Shown here: piece by piece, positions 63,712 through 64,000 of the stretch
Position numbering within the stretch: position 1 is the first letter of the stretch
Layout: each line of letters begins with the position of its first letter
Assembly (NCBI RefSeq): GCF_023515955.1
Contig: NZ_CP097322.1
Span: forward strand, 3,061,501-3,125,500
Reading direction: 5' to 3'
DNA from: Streptomyces sp. RerS4
Lineage (GTDB): Bacteria > Actinomycetota > Actinomycetes > Streptomycetales > Streptomycetaceae
DNA length: 64,000 nt
The notes under the pieces: generated by a model
Told to the model about the DNA's origin: nothing
The model's database searches: none
What the model saw: the letters and a program-made list of their open reading frames with translations, nothing else
Made by a program: the position numbers and the translations under genes

Positions 63712-64000
63712 ATGAGCGAGAAGAAGGAGAGCGTCCTGGCGGGCTTCAAGGCCTTCCTGATGCGCGGCAACGTGGTGGACCTGGCGGTGGCCGTGGTCAT
63801 CGGCGCCGCGTTCACGAACATCGTGAACTCGATCGTGAAGGGCATCATCAGCCCTCTCGTGGGTGCCATCGGCACCAAAAACCTGGATGTCTACACCTCG
63901 TGTCTGAAAGCACCCTGTGGGGTCGACGCGAAGGGCGAGCCGACCGGCGTGAACATCATGTGGGGCTCCGTGCTCAACGCCACGCTGACCTTCCTGATCA
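63712..64000 (+). CDS. mscL: Large-conductance mechanosensitive channel, cut by window edge
   Basis: First 96 codons only. ESVLAGFKAFLMRGNVVDLA and VAVVIGAAFTNIVNSIVKGI are the N-terminal helix and TM1 of MscL. The periplasmic loop is long and holds two Cys (YTSCLKAPCGVDAKGEP), as in other streptomycetes. The channel opens on osmotic downshock. The ATG has AAGGG upstream. Confidence 0.95.
   Translation, partial: MSEKKESVLAGFKAFLMRGNVVDLAVAVVIGAAFTNIVNSIVKGIISPLVGAIGTKNLDVYTSCLKAPCGVDAKGEPTGVNIMWGSVLNATLTFLI

Overview
The window is about 64 kb of high-G+C actinobacterial chromosome, almost certainly Streptomyces. GC-rich third codon positions, frequent GTG starts, short leaderless promoters, an SsgA-family sporulation gene, and the gene orders glmU-prs-rplY-pth-ppc and rpfB-ksgA-ispE all point that way. 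Most of it is conserved core chromosome. I see no prophage, transposase, CRISPR array, rRNA or secondary-metabolite cluster, and one tRNA gene (Ala, CGC).

Layout. 0-3 kb: glmU end, prs, L25 (rplY/ctc) and pth on the plus strand, then a perfect hairpin and ppc on the minus strand. 6-7.7 kb: an acyl-CoA desaturase overlapping a TetR regulator, with a tandem operator in front. 7.7-9.4 kb: tam with a coupled 36-aa ORF, and divergent tamR (MarR) sharing three phased operators. 9.4-12.5 kb: two atypical LuxR-type response regulators flanking galE. 12.6-16 kb: two tandem membrane-anchored beta-propeller proteins. 16-23 kb: rpfB-ksgA-ispE, an acyltransferase and an ABC-F ATPase. 23-25.5 kb: tatD, a zinc-ribbon protein and rsmI. 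25.7-30 kb: a protein O-mannosyltransferase, a penicillin-binding protein and a YbaK deacylase. A 160-bp palindromic element sits exactly between the last gene and a convergent serine hydrolase. 31-34 kb: an ECF cobalt/nickel transporter (cbiMN-cbiQ-cbiO). 34-38 kb: ssgE, an MMPL transporter and its TetR. 38-41 kb: tricorn protease. 41.5-46 kb: a Baeyer-Villiger monooxygenase, alpha/beta hydrolase and SDR operon with divergent MerR. 46-49 kb: exoIII, GNAT, CoA transferase and tRNA-Ala. 49-55 kb: sepX/glpR, rimJ, mog, moaC, glp (frameshifted), galU and a 5-formyl-THF cyclo-ligase. 55-64 kb: penicillin acylase, cation/proton antiporter, MFS transporter, FmdB-type zinc ribbon behind a CIRCE element, MTA phosphorylase, a SAF/RcpC-like protein and the start of mscL.

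Functional links. The 49-54 kb block couples a gephyrin-like protein (Glp) to the membrane division protein SepX/GlpR. The copy of glp here carries a one-base frameshift that needs checking. The BVMO-hydrolase-SDR operon has the chemistry to turn an alcohol or ketone into an ester and then cleave it. rpfB, the PBP, the O-mannosyltransferase, ssgE, SepX and galE/galU/glmU all bear on cell-wall growth and sporulation.

The most unusual signals are the 160-bp palindromic element whose insertion appears to have separated two convergent genes at a shared CTAG stop, the frameshift in glp, the CIRCE element before fmdB, a 19-bp triplication that copies the cbiQ start and creates a five-codon upstream ORF, several clear palindromic operators, and a response regulator without its phospho-acceptor aspartate.
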